A stretch of DNA of 64,000 bases from Fodinisporobacter ferrooxydans (GCF_022818495.1 NZ_CP089291.1:3799501-3863500); one strand, 5' to 3'; counted from the first letter of the stretch, positions 53,980-62,913 are shown. Program-made: numbers and translations. Notes: a model not told the origin generated them from the letters alone.

Positions 53980-56127
53980 TTACGGATACGTGCCGACTCG
54001 TTCGGTTTTATCTTGAACCGATTTTTCCCGGTTTTTTTGTATGGCTGAAAGGGCGATTTCCACCTGATCCAATAATTCTGTACGCCTTTCCGACTCAAAT
54101 AAGATCTCTCGGACATGTTGAATTCCAAGCCGTTCCAACCATTCTGATGTTGATTCTGAATAATAAGCAGTCTCACGGTAATATTGCAGAAAGGCTCCTG
54201 CCATTTCAAGGACTTCTTTTTCCGTACGGACCGTACACAATAATTGACCGACCCGGATCCGGCTGCCTCCATGTCCTCCCACATACAGATCCCATCCTCC
54301 CGGTACACCCATAACGCCAAAATCCTGAATCGTCGATTCCGCACCGTTGCATGGGCACGGGGAAACTTTCACGTGGATTGAATTAGGTGTTGGCAGGCTT
54401 TCAAATTTTTTCTCCAACGCGATGGCTAACTCATCTGTACCCGGCATACTGAATGAGCAGCATGGAGATGCGTCGGAGTGCTTCCCAATTCTATATTCTT
54501 CCTTTATCCCTACTGCTGGATGAATCATACTGATATAATAATTCAATGCAGGACGACAATCGGAACATCCCTCTTCCGTTTTCCAGCCCAGAGCTTTCAT
54601 AGCGGCCTTTCCAGTGGTAAACGACCCTTCCTTCAACTCTTGAACAACAGCATCATGACTTAATGCGGTACAACTGCAGATGGTTTCTTTTTCCTCCTCA
54701 AAACTTAGCTCGGATTCGTGCTGAAGGGCATATTCCAAAATCGAAGACACCAACGGTCTGCATCCACCGCAAGAACCGGAAGCTTTTGTACATTGCCTGA
54801 CCTGTTCAACGGTGGTCAGTTCTTCTTTGCAGATGGCTTGCATAATGGCTCCCTTGGATATCGTATTGCAGACACATACCACCTCATGATCCGGCATGGA
54901 AGCAACCATCTCTTCGCCTGCTGCAGCACCGGATGAATGAAGAATCGGGAGCTGTTTGAATTCGGAAATGTCCGCTTGTCGGTTAATCAGCCCCAATAGG
55001 TTGCTGCTCTCCCGAATATCGCCGAACAAGACAGCACCTACCATTTTGTTGTCGCGGATCAGCACTTTTTTATAAATCCCATTGACTTCATCCAGCACTT
55101 TCAGGGATTTTGTATCGTCGCCTTCCATAAATTTCCCAGCAGAGAACACATCGACACCGGACACCTTCAATTGTGTGGAGAGAACAGACCCTTCGTACCC
55201 TTTCTCTTCGATTCCACATATCTTTTTGGCCAATACTTTCCCTTGTTCATAAAGAGGAGCAACCAATCCATACACCATTCCGCGATGTTCCGCGCATTCC
55301 CCGACGGCATAAACATGCGGAACATTCGTCTGCAAATAGTCATCTACGACAATACCGCGATTCGTTAAAATGTTGCTGTCCCTTGCCAATTGAACATTGG
55401 GGCGAATGCCGACAGCCATGACCACCAAATCAGCGGCTGCCTTCGTACCATCTGTAAATCGAAGTCCTTCCACTCGTTTTCGCCCGATAATTTTTTCCGT
55501 ATGCTTCTCGAGCAAAAAGTTCATGCCTTGCTTCTCCAGTTCGCGCTGCAACAATTTGGATGCGGCAGGATCAATCTGGCGCTCCATAATGTAATGGAAG
55601 ATATGAACGACATCCACTTCCATGCCGAGATTCAGCAGACCTCTCGCCGCTTCCAATCCCAATAATCCCCCTCCGATCACGACCGCTTTTTTATACTGCT
55701 GCGAGACTTCGATCATTTTTTCGCAGTCTTTAATGTCCCGAAACGCAGTCACCCCGATCTTATCTGCTCCAGGTAACGGCAGCATAAACGGCAGGGAGCC
55801 TGTTGCGATAATTAATTCATCGTATGCCACGTGCCGTTTGTGGTCGGTATATACCACTTGGCGATCCGGATCGATTTTGACAACCGTTTCCCCTGTAAAA
55901 AGTTGAATTTGATTTTGTTGATACCAATTCCAATCATTAATCGTAATATCTTCAATCGATGTATCCCCTTGAAGTACCTTTGATAATAGGATACGGTTAT
56001 AGTTCGGGTGTGGTTCACGTCCAAAAATCGTAATCTCAAAGGCTTCCCGATCCATGTTCAAAATCTCTTCAATACAATGTACACCCGCCATTCCGTTTCC
56101 TACGAGTACCAATTTTTTCTTCTTCAT
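53980..56127 (-). CDS. nasB: Nitrate reductase electron-transfer subunit, NasB-like, with vestigial sirohaem domain, 715 aa
   Basis: Residues 1 to about 400 are a FAD/NAD(P)H oxidoreductase nearly parallel to NasD (KLVLVGNGMAGVHCIEEIL, VVIGGGLLGLEAARGLLNLG). Two BFD-like [2Fe-2S] segments follow, with CVCNTISKG...CTKASGSCGGC and ICSCTALS...GCSDCRPALNYY. The tail aligns with the sirohaem/4Fe-4S reductase domain of NasD but lacks about 80 residues of it. It reads VSPCPCNGAES where NasD has VSACPRNCAES, and the first Cys pair is changed to SPCCSFS. It cannot bind sirohaem in the normal way. Position before nasC and the length close to B. subtilis NasB (about 770) support the electron-donor role. 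The start is after TTGGAGG. Confidence 0.85.
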   Translation of the reverse strand: MKKKKLVLVGNGMAGVHCIEEILNMDREAFEITIFGREPHPNYNRILLSKVLQGDTSIEDITINDWNWYQQNQIQLFTGETVVKIDPDRQVVYTDHKRHVAYDELIIATGSLPFMLPLPGADKIGVTAFRDIKDCEKMIEVSQQYKKAVVIGGGLLGLEAARGLLNLGMEVDVVHIFHYIMERQIDPAASKLLQRELEKQGMNFLLEKHTEKIIGRKRVEGLRFTDGTKAAADLVVMAVGIRPNVQLARDSNILTNRGIVVDDYLQTNVPHVYAVGECAEHRGMVYGLVAPLYEQGKVLAKKICGIEEKGYEGSVLSTQLKVSGVDVFSAGKFMEGDDTKSLKVLDEVNGIYKKVLIRDNKMVGAVLFGDIRESSNLLGLINRQADISEFKQLPILHSSGAAAGEEMVASMPDHEVVCVCNTISKGAIMQAICKEELTTVEQVRQCTKASGSCGGCRPLVSSILEYALQHESELSFEEEKETICSCTALSHDAVVQELKEGSFTTGKAAMKALGWKTEEGCSDCRPALNYYISMIHPAVGIKEEYRIGKHSDASPCCSFSMPGTDELAIALEKKFESLPTPNSIHVKVSPCPCNGAESTIQDFGVMGVPGGWDLYVGGHGGSRIRVGQLLCTVRTEKEVLEMAGAFLQYYRETAYYSESTSEWLERLGIQHVREILFESERRTELLDQVEIALSAIQKNREKSVQDKTERVGTYP

Positions 56128-56269
56128 AAAAAACCTCCAAAACGATTGCACTATGACGCTTGTTTGGAATTTAAAGGATTTCGTTATTCTCGATCCCATA
56201 ATTTTTGAATGATATTGCATCGAATGGCGATGAGATATTTATGAAACACAAAGGAAAACATCCGTGCTT

Positions 56270-58696
56270 TCATTCATTCACGGTTACTGGAACATCCAAT
56301 CTTTCAAACATGGAGCGTACATTCTTGTCTTCGATTGCTTCTTGCCATGGATCCTGCGTAACAGCCAAAGCTTTATCCAATCGTTCAACAAATGATTTTC
56401 TCGTATCCGGATTGTCTAATACCTGTTTGATCTGTTCCAATCCGACGCGTTCGACCCAGTGTGAGGTTCTCTCCAGATATTTCGCTGATTCTCGGTAATA
56501 CTGCAAGAATGCAGCCGACCATTCGAGCACTTCTTCACTTGATTTGACTTTACAAAGCAATTCAGCTGCACGTAAGTGGATACCGCCATTACCGCCTACA
56601 TAGATTTCCCAACCACCGTCAACTCCGACAACGCCAACGTCTTTGATGCCAGACTCCGCACAATTTCGCGGACAAGCGGAGACAGCCATTTTTACTTTGT
56701 GTGGGGTTTGTATCCGTTCAAATCGTTTTTCCATATCAATTCCCATCTGGATCGAATTTTGTGTTCCAAATCGGCAAAAATCAGCGCCTACGCATGTTTT
56801 AACCGTTCTCAAAGCTTTTCCATACGCATAGCCGGACGGCATATCCAGGTCTGCCCAAACATTTGGCAGATCTTCTTTCTTGATCCCCAACAAGTCAATC
56901 CGCTGACCGCCTGTGATTTTGACCATCCGTGCCTGATACTTTTCAGCCACGTCAGCAATTCGGCGCAATTCATCAGGATTCGTCACTCCACCATACATTC
57001 GGGGAACAACGGAATATGTGCCGTCATTTTGAATATTGGCATGCAGACGCTCGTTGACAAAACGAGAATCCCGTTCATCTTCGTGTTCTTCCGGCCATAC
57101 CATACCTAAATAGTAGTTAAGAGCTGGCCGGCATTTCGAACAGCCTTCCTTTTGCTCCCAATCTAAAACATACATCACTTCTTTGATTGTCGTCAGGCCC
57201 TTTGATTTGATCTCTTCGACAACTTCATCCCTGTTCAGAGTTGTACACGAACAAATCGGCTCTTTTTCAACTACTTGGAATCCATCACCCAATGTACACT
57301 TCAAAAGCTCTTCAACCAAAGGCTTGCATCCTCCGCAAGAACGACAAGCACCCGTGCATCCTTTTACCTTTTCTACCGAATCCAATCCCTGTTCTTGTAT
57401 CGCTTGGACGATCGCACCTTTCGTCACACCGTTACAACCGCAAATCAATTCATCATCGGCCATTTCCGCTACGCCTGCGGAAGACACACCGCCAGCCTTA
57501 CTTTGAGAACCCGCAAACAAGGATTTTAACTCGGAAACTTCCGCGCCATTGCGGACCATCTGAAATAAGCGGGTTCCATCGCTTGTATCTCCGAACAATA
57601 CTGCACCAATAACGGTTTTGTCACGAACCAGCACTTTTTTATAAACTCCGGTAAAATCGTCCTGGAACCGGAATGCATATGTATCCGGCTGATCCATAAA
57701 TTCACCTGCGGAAAACACATCGACACCTGATACTTTTAACTTGGTGGAAAGGACGGAACCTTCATACGGTTCGCTTTCCACACCGCAAATCCGTTTCGCC
57801 AAAACAGATCCTTGTTCATATAACGGTGCGACTAATCCATAGACAATTCCCCGGTGTTCCGCACATTCCCCGACTGCATACACATGAGGAATATTGGTTT
57901 CCAAAAAATCATTCACGACAATTCCACGGTTGACCTCAATGCCGCTCTCCTTGGCAAGAGTTACGTTTGGGCGAATCCCTACAGCCATGACAACAAGATC
58001 GGCTGCCAATTCATCTCCATCTTTAAAACGCAGCCCTTGTACGCGATCGCCTCCATAAATTTCTTCCGTTTGTTTATTCATTAAAAATTTCATCCCTTGC
58101 GATTCCAGCTCCGCTTGCAATAGCTTACTCGCTGTGGGATCTAACTGACGTTCCATCAGACAGTCAAACACATGCACGACTGTTACATCCATGGCAAGAT
58201 TCAACAACCCGCGGGCAGCCTCTAGTCCTAATAGACCTCCACCAATGACAGCAGCCTTCTTGTATTTCTTTGATGCGGCCATCATCATTTCACAATCTTT
58301 GATGTCCCGGTAAGCAATAACACCGTCTTTTTCCACCCCTGGCAATGGAAGCATAAACGGATTTGAGCCTGTTGCCAAAATCAATTCATCATATGTCTCG
58401 ACGATGCCCTGGTCTGTATACAGACATTGGTTTTCCGTATCGATTTGTGTTACCTTGTGGCCGGCATGCAATTGAATATTGTTTTCCTTGTACCAATCCC
58501 AGTCGTTCAAAACAATATCATGTATATTTGATTCTCCAGCCAATACATAGGAAAGTTGAATCCGATTGTAGTTGGGATACGGCTCCGCCCCAAATATGGC
58601 AATATCAAACGAATCTCTTGTCAGCTTTAAGATATGTTCGATACAGCCAACTCCTGCCATTCCGTTTCCTATCAATGCCAATTTTCTTTTGCCCAT
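56270..58696 (-). CDS. nasD: Assimilatory nitrite reductase [NAD(P)H] large subunit
   Basis: Reduces nitrite to ammonia. Parts in order: FAD/NAD(P)H domain (LALIGNGMAGVGCIEHIL, AVIGGGLLGLEAARGLLNLA), BFD-like [2Fe-2S] regions (CGCNGVTKGAIVQAI, CRSCGGCKPL, CSKCRPALNYY), and the nitrite/sulfite reductase half-domains with MYGGVTNPDELRRIADVAE, the cluster cysteines in TCVGADFCRFGTQNS and in VSACPRNCAESGIKD. The length of 808 residues is standard for NasD/NirB. ATG 58696 lies eight bases after AAGGAG. It is first in the operon and preceded by TnrA-type boxes. No NasE small subunit is seen in the window. Confidence 0.95.
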   Translation of the reverse strand: MGKRKLALIGNGMAGVGCIEHILKLTRDSFDIAIFGAEPYPNYNRIQLSYVLAGESNIHDIVLNDWDWYKENNIQLHAGHKVTQIDTENQCLYTDQGIVETYDELILATGSNPFMLPLPGVEKDGVIAYRDIKDCEMMMAASKKYKKAAVIGGGLLGLEAARGLLNLAMDVTVVHVFDCLMERQLDPTASKLLQAELESQGMKFLMNKQTEEIYGGDRVQGLRFKDGDELAADLVVMAVGIRPNVTLAKESGIEVNRGIVVNDFLETNIPHVYAVGECAEHRGIVYGLVAPLYEQGSVLAKRICGVESEPYEGSVLSTKLKVSGVDVFSAGEFMDQPDTYAFRFQDDFTGVYKKVLVRDKTVIGAVLFGDTSDGTRLFQMVRNGAEVSELKSLFAGSQSKAGGVSSAGVAEMADDELICGCNGVTKGAIVQAIQEQGLDSVEKVKGCTGACRSCGGCKPLVEELLKCTLGDGFQVVEKEPICSCTTLNRDEVVEEIKSKGLTTIKEVMYVLDWEQKEGCSKCRPALNYYLGMVWPEEHEDERDSRFVNERLHANIQNDGTYSVVPRMYGGVTNPDELRRIADVAEKYQARMVKITGGQRIDLLGIKKEDLPNVWADLDMPSGYAYGKALRTVKTCVGADFCRFGTQNSIQMGIDMEKRFERIQTPHKVKMAVSACPRNCAESGIKDVGVVGVDGGWEIYVGGNGGIHLRAAELLCKVKSSEEVLEWSAAFLQYYRESAKYLERTSHWVERVGLEQIKQVLDNPDTRKSFVERLDKALAVTQDPWQEAIEDKNVRSMFERLDVPVTVNE

Positions 58697-58747
58697 CTCT
58701 TCCACTCCTTGATTTCTAATCTATTTCCAGGCCGGCTTTCACTTTGG

Positions 58748-58819
58748 CTAACAATCCCAATAAAAAACGATCATGGATAGCGTTGATACTATATTCATGT
58801 TGAAGCTTTTACTCGCCAT
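58748..58819 (-). CDS. Possible 23-aa leader peptide before nasD
   Basis: ATG at 58819 preceded nine bases earlier by AAGGAG. It encodes MASKSFNMNIVSTLSMIVFY, then WDC and a stop. It lies in the predicted nasD 5' leader, between the likely transcription start (about 58897) and nasD. It may be a leader ORF or a small relic. Confidence 0.3.
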   Translation of the reverse strand: MASKSFNMNIVSTLSMIVFYWDC

Positions 58820-58868
58820 CGACTCAATCTCCTTTGATCAGACTGACTCAGAAGCAATCACTCTATTA

Positions 58869-58885
58869 TGTCACTTTATATAACA
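58869..58885. promoter_or_regulatory. TnrA/GlnR-type box, downstream copy
   Basis: TGTCACTTTATATAACA fits TGTNA-N7-TNACA perfectly when read on the minus strand (TGTTATATAAAGTGACA). It is centred about 20 bases after the predicted nas transcription start, a position expected to repress. Confidence 0.65.
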
Positions 58886-58903
58886 TATAAAGTTATGAAT
58901 ATT

Positions 58904-58932
58904 ATTATAATTGTTGTTTACACTAATTTCAA
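58904..58932 (-). promoter_or_regulatory. Predicted sigma-A promoter of the nas operon
   Basis: On the minus strand TTGAAA (58932-58927), a 17-base spacer and a perfect TATAAT (58909-58904). Transcription would begin near 58897, leaving a leader of about 200 bases before nasD. Confidence 0.65.
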
Positions 58933-58940
58933 TATAATTA

Positions 58941-58957
58941 TGTAAAAAAACTTAACA
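58941..58957. promoter_or_regulatory. TnrA/GlnR-type box, upstream copy
   Basis: TGTAAAAAAACTTAACA is a perfect TGTNA-N7-TNACA palindrome. Its centre (58949) is about 52 bases before the predicted start, the usual place for activation by TnrA under nitrogen limitation. Confidence 0.75.
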
Positions 58958-59100
58958 TATATTTTATGTTTTCTTCGGACATCTTTTAACCATGGATCAA
59001 TCAATAAAACACATTAAAATTCCATTACCAACCTAAAATTAAAAAAAGAACTCTGGATAGAGTTCTCAAATTTGTATATCTCTTAAAAACTCCTGTATAA

Positions 59101-59255
59101 GTGCGTGTTCAAAAAGTGGTCAAGTAAGACACAAGGAGTGTGAAGCCGAAGCACGAAAAGGCGGCGGAGTGTACGTTTTTGGTACATGAGTAAGACTTTT
59201 TGGGATTCGGCAAAGCAATCCGCCGTGGAGTTTTGACTACTTTTTGAACATCCTC
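59101..59255. repeat. MITE-like palindromic element, full copy, about 155 bp
   Basis: Ends are inverted: TGTTCAAAAAGTGGTCAA (59106-59123) and TTGACTACTTTTTGAACA (59233-59250), 17 of 18 positions matching. The interior has no meaningful ORF and contains GC-rich segments that could pair (GGCGG and CCGCC). Partial copies of its ends occur at 29541, 42542 and 44582. It lies in the intergenic region between nasD and the SLH gene. No transposase is in the window. The remaining intergenic sequence here (58958-59100 and 59256-59504) is AT-rich with nothing further recognised. Confidence 0.75.
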
Positions 59256-59504
59256 TATAAAGTGAAACTTGAATCAGGTGGAGTTTTTACTCTATCTGAT
59301 CCTTAGTTGAACTTATCCGATAGCTAACCGCAACCACAGATTCCCGTCAGTTGAACAAAGAGATTTTGTTTAATCCAGATGTAATAAAAATGTTAAATAA
59401 ACTAACATATATAACATTATAGTAGCTAAAATATGGATTTCAAGAAAAATTTGAATGGGATAATAAGGTATTCTAAGGGGAGCGAGAGCGGAATAAAACT
59501 TACA

Positions 59505-59539
59505 ATCGCATACCCCGACATAACGCCGGGGTATGCGAT
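59505..59539. terminator. Strong hairpin after the SLH gene
   Basis: A perfect 13-bp stem ATCGCATACCCCG/CGGGGTATGCGAT with a 9-base loop, starting 3 bases past the stop codon at 59543. The T-run is poor, but the stem is very stable. Confidence 0.7.
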
Positions 59540-59542
59540 ACA

Positions 59543-59920
59543 TTAATTGTTTGGTGTTGTATACGTGTCTGTTGTAACTGTTGTTGCCGGCTGTGTGTAA
59601 GTGTCTGAAGTAACGGTTGAACCAGTTCCATTACCTGTTGTGGTGGATTGGCTCGGAACGTTAATGTAGCCGTGGTCGGCCAAATTCTTTATTGCTTCAG
59701 CAAATTCAGCACGTGTCATAGGTTTGTTTGGATCAAAAGTTGTCGCACTGGTACCAACCATAATGCCATGATCTTTCGCCCATTGAACGGCCTGTGTATA
59801 CCATTGCCCATTTGGAACGTCCACAAAACCATTTGCATCTGCAAAAGCAAATCCGGAACCGGCAACAACTGTCGTTAACGCGATGCCGGCAATAAACCCT
59901 TTAAGAGTATTTTTATTCAT
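59543..59920 (-). CDS. Exported single-SLH-domain protein, 125 aa
   Basis: Signal peptide at residues 1-27 (MNKNTLKGFIAGIALTTVVA, ending GFAFA). One S-layer homology domain follows: FVDVPNGQWYTQAVQWAKDH, GIMVGTSATTFDPNKPMTRA and EFAEAIKNLADHGYI. The last 40 residues are Thr/Ser/Gly-rich with two similar VTSDTYTQPAT and VTTDTYTTPNN units. One SLH domain is usually too few for firm cell-wall anchoring, so it may form oligomers or be a secreted SLH-like factor. The start is at MNKN with AAGGTGGG upstream. Confidence 0.85.
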   Translation of the reverse strand: MNKNTLKGFIAGIALTTVVAGSGFAFADANGFVDVPNGQWYTQAVQWAKDHGIMVGTSATTFDPNKPMTRAEFAEAIKNLADHGYINVPSQSTTTGNGTGSTVTSDTYTQPATTVTTDTYTTPNN

Positions 59921-60119
59921 GAAAAGCCCACCTTCATCTTTTTCTGTAGTAACAAAACAAATTTTAAAAATAAAATTCATTTTATTCTACAGGTACTTGG
60001 TGGACATACAATCGGTATTTTCCATAGACTCCAAGAGTAGCCATCCGGATGTATTCCCTGAATCCGTAACGATAGACACAATTGTTCCGTAATAGTCGGC
60101 CTTGTCTGAACTACTCTCT

Positions 60120-60464
60120 TTAAACGGCAGGTTGATTGGAAGCAGCTGAGCGCATCGTGCTGGCCAATACACCCGTGATAAAAAAGAAACTTCCTGCCAA
60201 TTCCCAAAGCACCAATGCGCCAACTCCCCCGCCAATCACCGCCACAAATGACAACCACGCAGTAACACGTGGAGATTTCCATACAAAAGCAGCGCCGACA
60301 CCTCCGACAATCGACATGACCATTGTGATCACAGAAAACAGCCACACGGTATGATCGCTTGACGAGCCAGCTATTTGCGTAACAGCTCCACTCCATTCGT
60401 ACATGCCGGTCAATATCCCTAGAATCCCTCCGACAATTCCAATCAAACAAGCGGCTAATCTCAT
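60120..60464 (-). CDS. Small four-helix membrane protein, DUF4064-like, 114 aa
   Basis: Four predicted membrane helices: LAACLIGIVGGILGILTGMY, VWLFSVITMVMSIVGGVGAA, AWLSFVAVIGGGVGALVLW and AGSFFFITGVLAS. The Gly-rich first helix followed by a YEW-type loop is reminiscent of DUF4064/small Bacillus membrane proteins. The ATG at 60464 has AGGAG seven bases before it; that site lies in the ctaB-gene gap of 16 bases, so it is probably the last gene of the ctaD-ctaB transcript. The role is unknown. Confidence 0.6.
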   Translation of the reverse strand: MRLAACLIGIVGGILGILTGMYEWSGAVTQIAGSSSDHTVWLFSVITMVMSIVGGVGAAFVWKSPRVTAWLSFVAVIGGGVGALVLWELAGSFFFITGVLASTMRSAASNQPAV

Positions 60465-60480
60465 TGCATTCATCTCCTAG

Positions 60481-61410
60481 TTACACTTGCACATTGCAAA
60501 CCATCGCGAGAAACAATCCAACCAAATACAGCAGCGAAAAAACGAACGTCTTTTTTGCCCATACAAACGACCCATTCGGTTCCAGCATCATACGAATCAC
60601 ATAATACGTAAACGCCGCGCTGAGGATGATTGCGATTCCCAAATAGAAAAGGCCCACAGTATGAGTCAAATATAATGAAATCGTCGTAATCCACAATAAA
60701 ACGGTGTACACGAGGCTCTGCCGTTTGGCGACACCCTCCCCTCGTACAGACGGCATCATCGGAATGCCCGCACGTGTATAATCCGTTTGTTTGTACATTG
60801 CCAACGCCCAAAAATGTGGTGGCGTCCAGAAAAAAACAATCATAAAAATCAAAATCGGCGCCCAATCTAAATGCCCGGTAACGGCAGCCCAGCCAACAAG
60901 TGGCGGCATGGCGCCCGCCCCGCCACCGATTACGATATTTTGCGGTGTACGACGTTTCAACCACATGGTATAAAGAAATACATAATACACAAATCCACCG
61001 AACGCCAGCCAAGCCGATAACCAATTTACTTGATATCCCAATACAAAAAATGAAGCGGCCTGCAGGACAATTCCAAATGATAAAGCATCCGCATCCGACA
61101 ATCTCCCCTCCGGCAGCGGACGTTTTTGCGTACGCAACATGATGGCGTCGATATCACGGTCATACCACATGTTCAATGCTGCCGCTCCACCTGTAGACAA
61201 AGCAAGACCGAGCATCGTCCAAAATGTACGCGCCAGATCAGGTGCTCTCCCTGCTGCCACAACCATGGCACAATAGCCGGTCAACAACAAGAAAAGCATA
61301 ATGCGCGGTTTGGTCAGTTCCAGATAATCTCGTCCCAAAGAGACAACGCGCCTCAATCCTTCTCTTTGCGATTCGTCCAATACATTGGATTGCAGTTTTA
61401 CAAATGCCAT
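60481..61410 (-). CDS. ctaB: Protohaem IX farnesyltransferase (haem O synthase)
   Basis: Adds the farnesyl chain to haem B for haem O/A of the terminal oxidase. A UbiA-type prenyltransferase with nine predicted helices. The first Asp motif is in NMWYDRDIDAIMLRTQKRPL and the second conserved loop in YKQTDYTRAGIPMMPSVRG. TPPHFWALAMY is characteristic of CtaB. The length from MAFVKLQSN is 309 residues. GAAGGG lies just before the ATG. The location after oxidase genes agrees with the role. Confidence 0.95.
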   Translation of the reverse strand: MAFVKLQSNVLDESQREGLRRVVSLGRDYLELTKPRIMLFLLLTGYCAMVVAAGRAPDLARTFWTMLGLALSTGGAAALNMWYDRDIDAIMLRTQKRPLPEGRLSDADALSFGIVLQAASFFVLGYQVNWLSAWLAFGGFVYYVFLYTMWLKRRTPQNIVIGGGAGAMPPLVGWAAVTGHLDWAPILIFMIVFFWTPPHFWALAMYKQTDYTRAGIPMMPSVRGEGVAKRQSLVYTVLLWITTISLYLTHTVGLFYLGIAIILSAAFTYYVIRMMLEPNGSFVWAKKTFVFSLLYLVGLFLAMVCNVQV

Positions 61411-61447
61411 ACGTACCCTTCTTTCACGTAATCTTGCTACGAATCGG

Positions 61448-62584
61448 CTATCGATGGCCAAGTTGTCTGTTTGTAATCGAAAGGATGGCTCGAGTCGACT
61501 TGCGATTGGTTGCCTGTTTGATCCCCCATTTGCCAGCTACCAATAATAGAGCCAACACGGGCGCGCTGTTCGGATCGGTCCCCAAGCCGCCCAACACACC
61601 AAAATCCTGCCCCATCCACCAGGCAAACAACAGCCATATTCCGGTCACAATCATCAACCAGAGTGAATCGATGTTTTTCCAAAAGCCGTACGACAAAACA
61701 AGCATGATTCCGACGCACACTCCATTCCACAGCACTGGAAAATGGAATGTCAACATGGCCAGCAACTCAATCGGTTTTGCAAGAAATTGGGGCTGCGGCA
61801 TGGATGAAGCATTGCCGAATAACGTGGTCAACCCGCCAGGCTGCCAAAAACCAGCGCTCGGCAAGGATTGCAAAATCGCCATGAGCAACCAAAATCCCGC
61901 AAAACATTGGCGCAATCTCCTTTGAATCTGACCGTTTTGCCACATGTTCTTTGGAAGCAACAGCATGACCGTACATACCAGGTACAAAAATGCCGATCCT
62001 GGCGCGCCGGACATAAACGACATGCCGCCGCTCCACAAACCGCCCATGCCTTCTCCAAACACCCACAACACAAGTGACCATCCAGCACCTAGACAGAGAC
62101 CTACTGTTCCGAGACGATTGCGTCGGCCAAACACCATCAAACTTCCAATAACCGCCTGCAATACTACGGTGATCAAATTGTACGTGATCGGATTTTGCTC
62201 CCAGATTTCGATACCCCAATTCATCATAGCACGCAGCCATTGCGGCTGGTCTTTTGCAGCAGGCAATAGCACTTCATGTACAAAAACGGATGTGACCATT
62301 AATGGTTGCGCCTGCAGCACTGCATCAAGCAGCCAAAAAGCTGCCAAACCCCACCACAATACAGCGCGTCCACTGCTCTCTTTTGAAGATTCAGCAGTCA
62401 AGGCAGCTCGCCTTGACTGCTGAGAGTCGCTCTCTTCCTCTGCTGCAAAGCTGATCCAACGAAAAAACCAAACCATCAAACTTGTAAAAAAAACGATAAA
62501 AAACAGGATCCAAAGAACGTTAAACAACATGCCGTAAAACGTCGATATCTGTAATGCATCATTTGCACTGCCATTCATCGGCAT
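61448..62584 (-). CDS. Polytopic membrane protein in the oxidase cluster, 378 aa
   Basis: About nine hydrophobic helices, including FNVLWILFFIVFFTSLMVWF at the N-terminus and a pattern of Trp-rich loops (LVLWVFGEGMGGLWSGG, LLFAWWMGQDFGVLGGLGTD). I do not recognise a named family. The GEGMGGLW and GQDFGVLGG motifs look like conserved functional loops. It lies between the small single-helix gene and ctaB, 37 bases before ctaB, in the same direction. A role in oxidase assembly or copper/haem handling is a guess from position only. The start ATG follows a GGGGGG run. Confidence 0.65.
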   Translation of the reverse strand: MPMNGSANDALQISTFYGMLFNVLWILFFIVFFTSLMVWFFRWISFAAEEESDSQQSRRAALTAESSKESSGRAVLWWGLAAFWLLDAVLQAQPLMVTSVFVHEVLLPAAKDQPQWLRAMMNWGIEIWEQNPITYNLITVVLQAVIGSLMVFGRRNRLGTVGLCLGAGWSLVLWVFGEGMGGLWSGGMSFMSGAPGSAFLYLVCTVMLLLPKNMWQNGQIQRRLRQCFAGFWLLMAILQSLPSAGFWQPGGLTTLFGNASSMPQPQFLAKPIELLAMLTFHFPVLWNGVCVGIMLVLSYGFWKNIDSLWLMIVTGIWLLFAWWMGQDFGVLGGLGTDPNSAPVLALLLVAGKWGIKQATNRKSTRAILSITNRQLGHR

Positions 62585-62685
62585 CTTTTCCCCCCCATTG
62601 TACCTGTTGGCAACGGGTTTTCTTCCCACAGCTTTTCATTCGCTTGGACTGCTTGCACAGACGAGTCTGCAAAATATATGCAACG

Positions 62686-62913
62686 TTATAGCGGAAGTTG
62701 CGTGTGTTGCCCGATCGTTACATCTTTGCCTAACTCGACAACTTCTTCCTCTTCGTCCGACATGCGATCCATTTTCACGCACCAAGTTTTCAAAACGTAC
62801 AACAAACTGCTGATCAGCACGATTTGAAATATCCACCAAAATAAATCCCACCACAATGGTATGCCGGGGCTATTCGGAATCACAAACGGAAACGTTGGCC
62901 AAAAATTCCCCAC
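62686..62913 (-). CDS. Small single-helix membrane protein of the oxidase cluster, 75 aa
   Basis: A GTG start at 62913, eight bases after GGAGG. The upstream ATG at 62931 overlaps that site and is less likely. The product has one or two membrane segments (LWWDLFWWIFQIVLISSLLY) and an acidic, charged C-terminal part (MSDEEEEVVELGKD). It lies 57 bases after the subunit III gene. It occupies the position of subunit IV (CtaF) in Bacillus clusters, but the sequence is not clearly related, so it is better called a small accessory subunit candidate. Confidence 0.5.
   Translation of the reverse strand: MGNFWPTFPFVIPNSPGIPLWWDLFWWIFQIVLISSLLYVLKTWCVKMDRMSDEEEEVVELGKDVTIGQHTQLPL

Noticed and set aside
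53950-54344. N-terminal 132-codon extension of nasC
   Set aside because: It overlaps nasB in another frame; the Shine-Dalgarno and the CPFC cluster position fit the start at 53948 or 53945.
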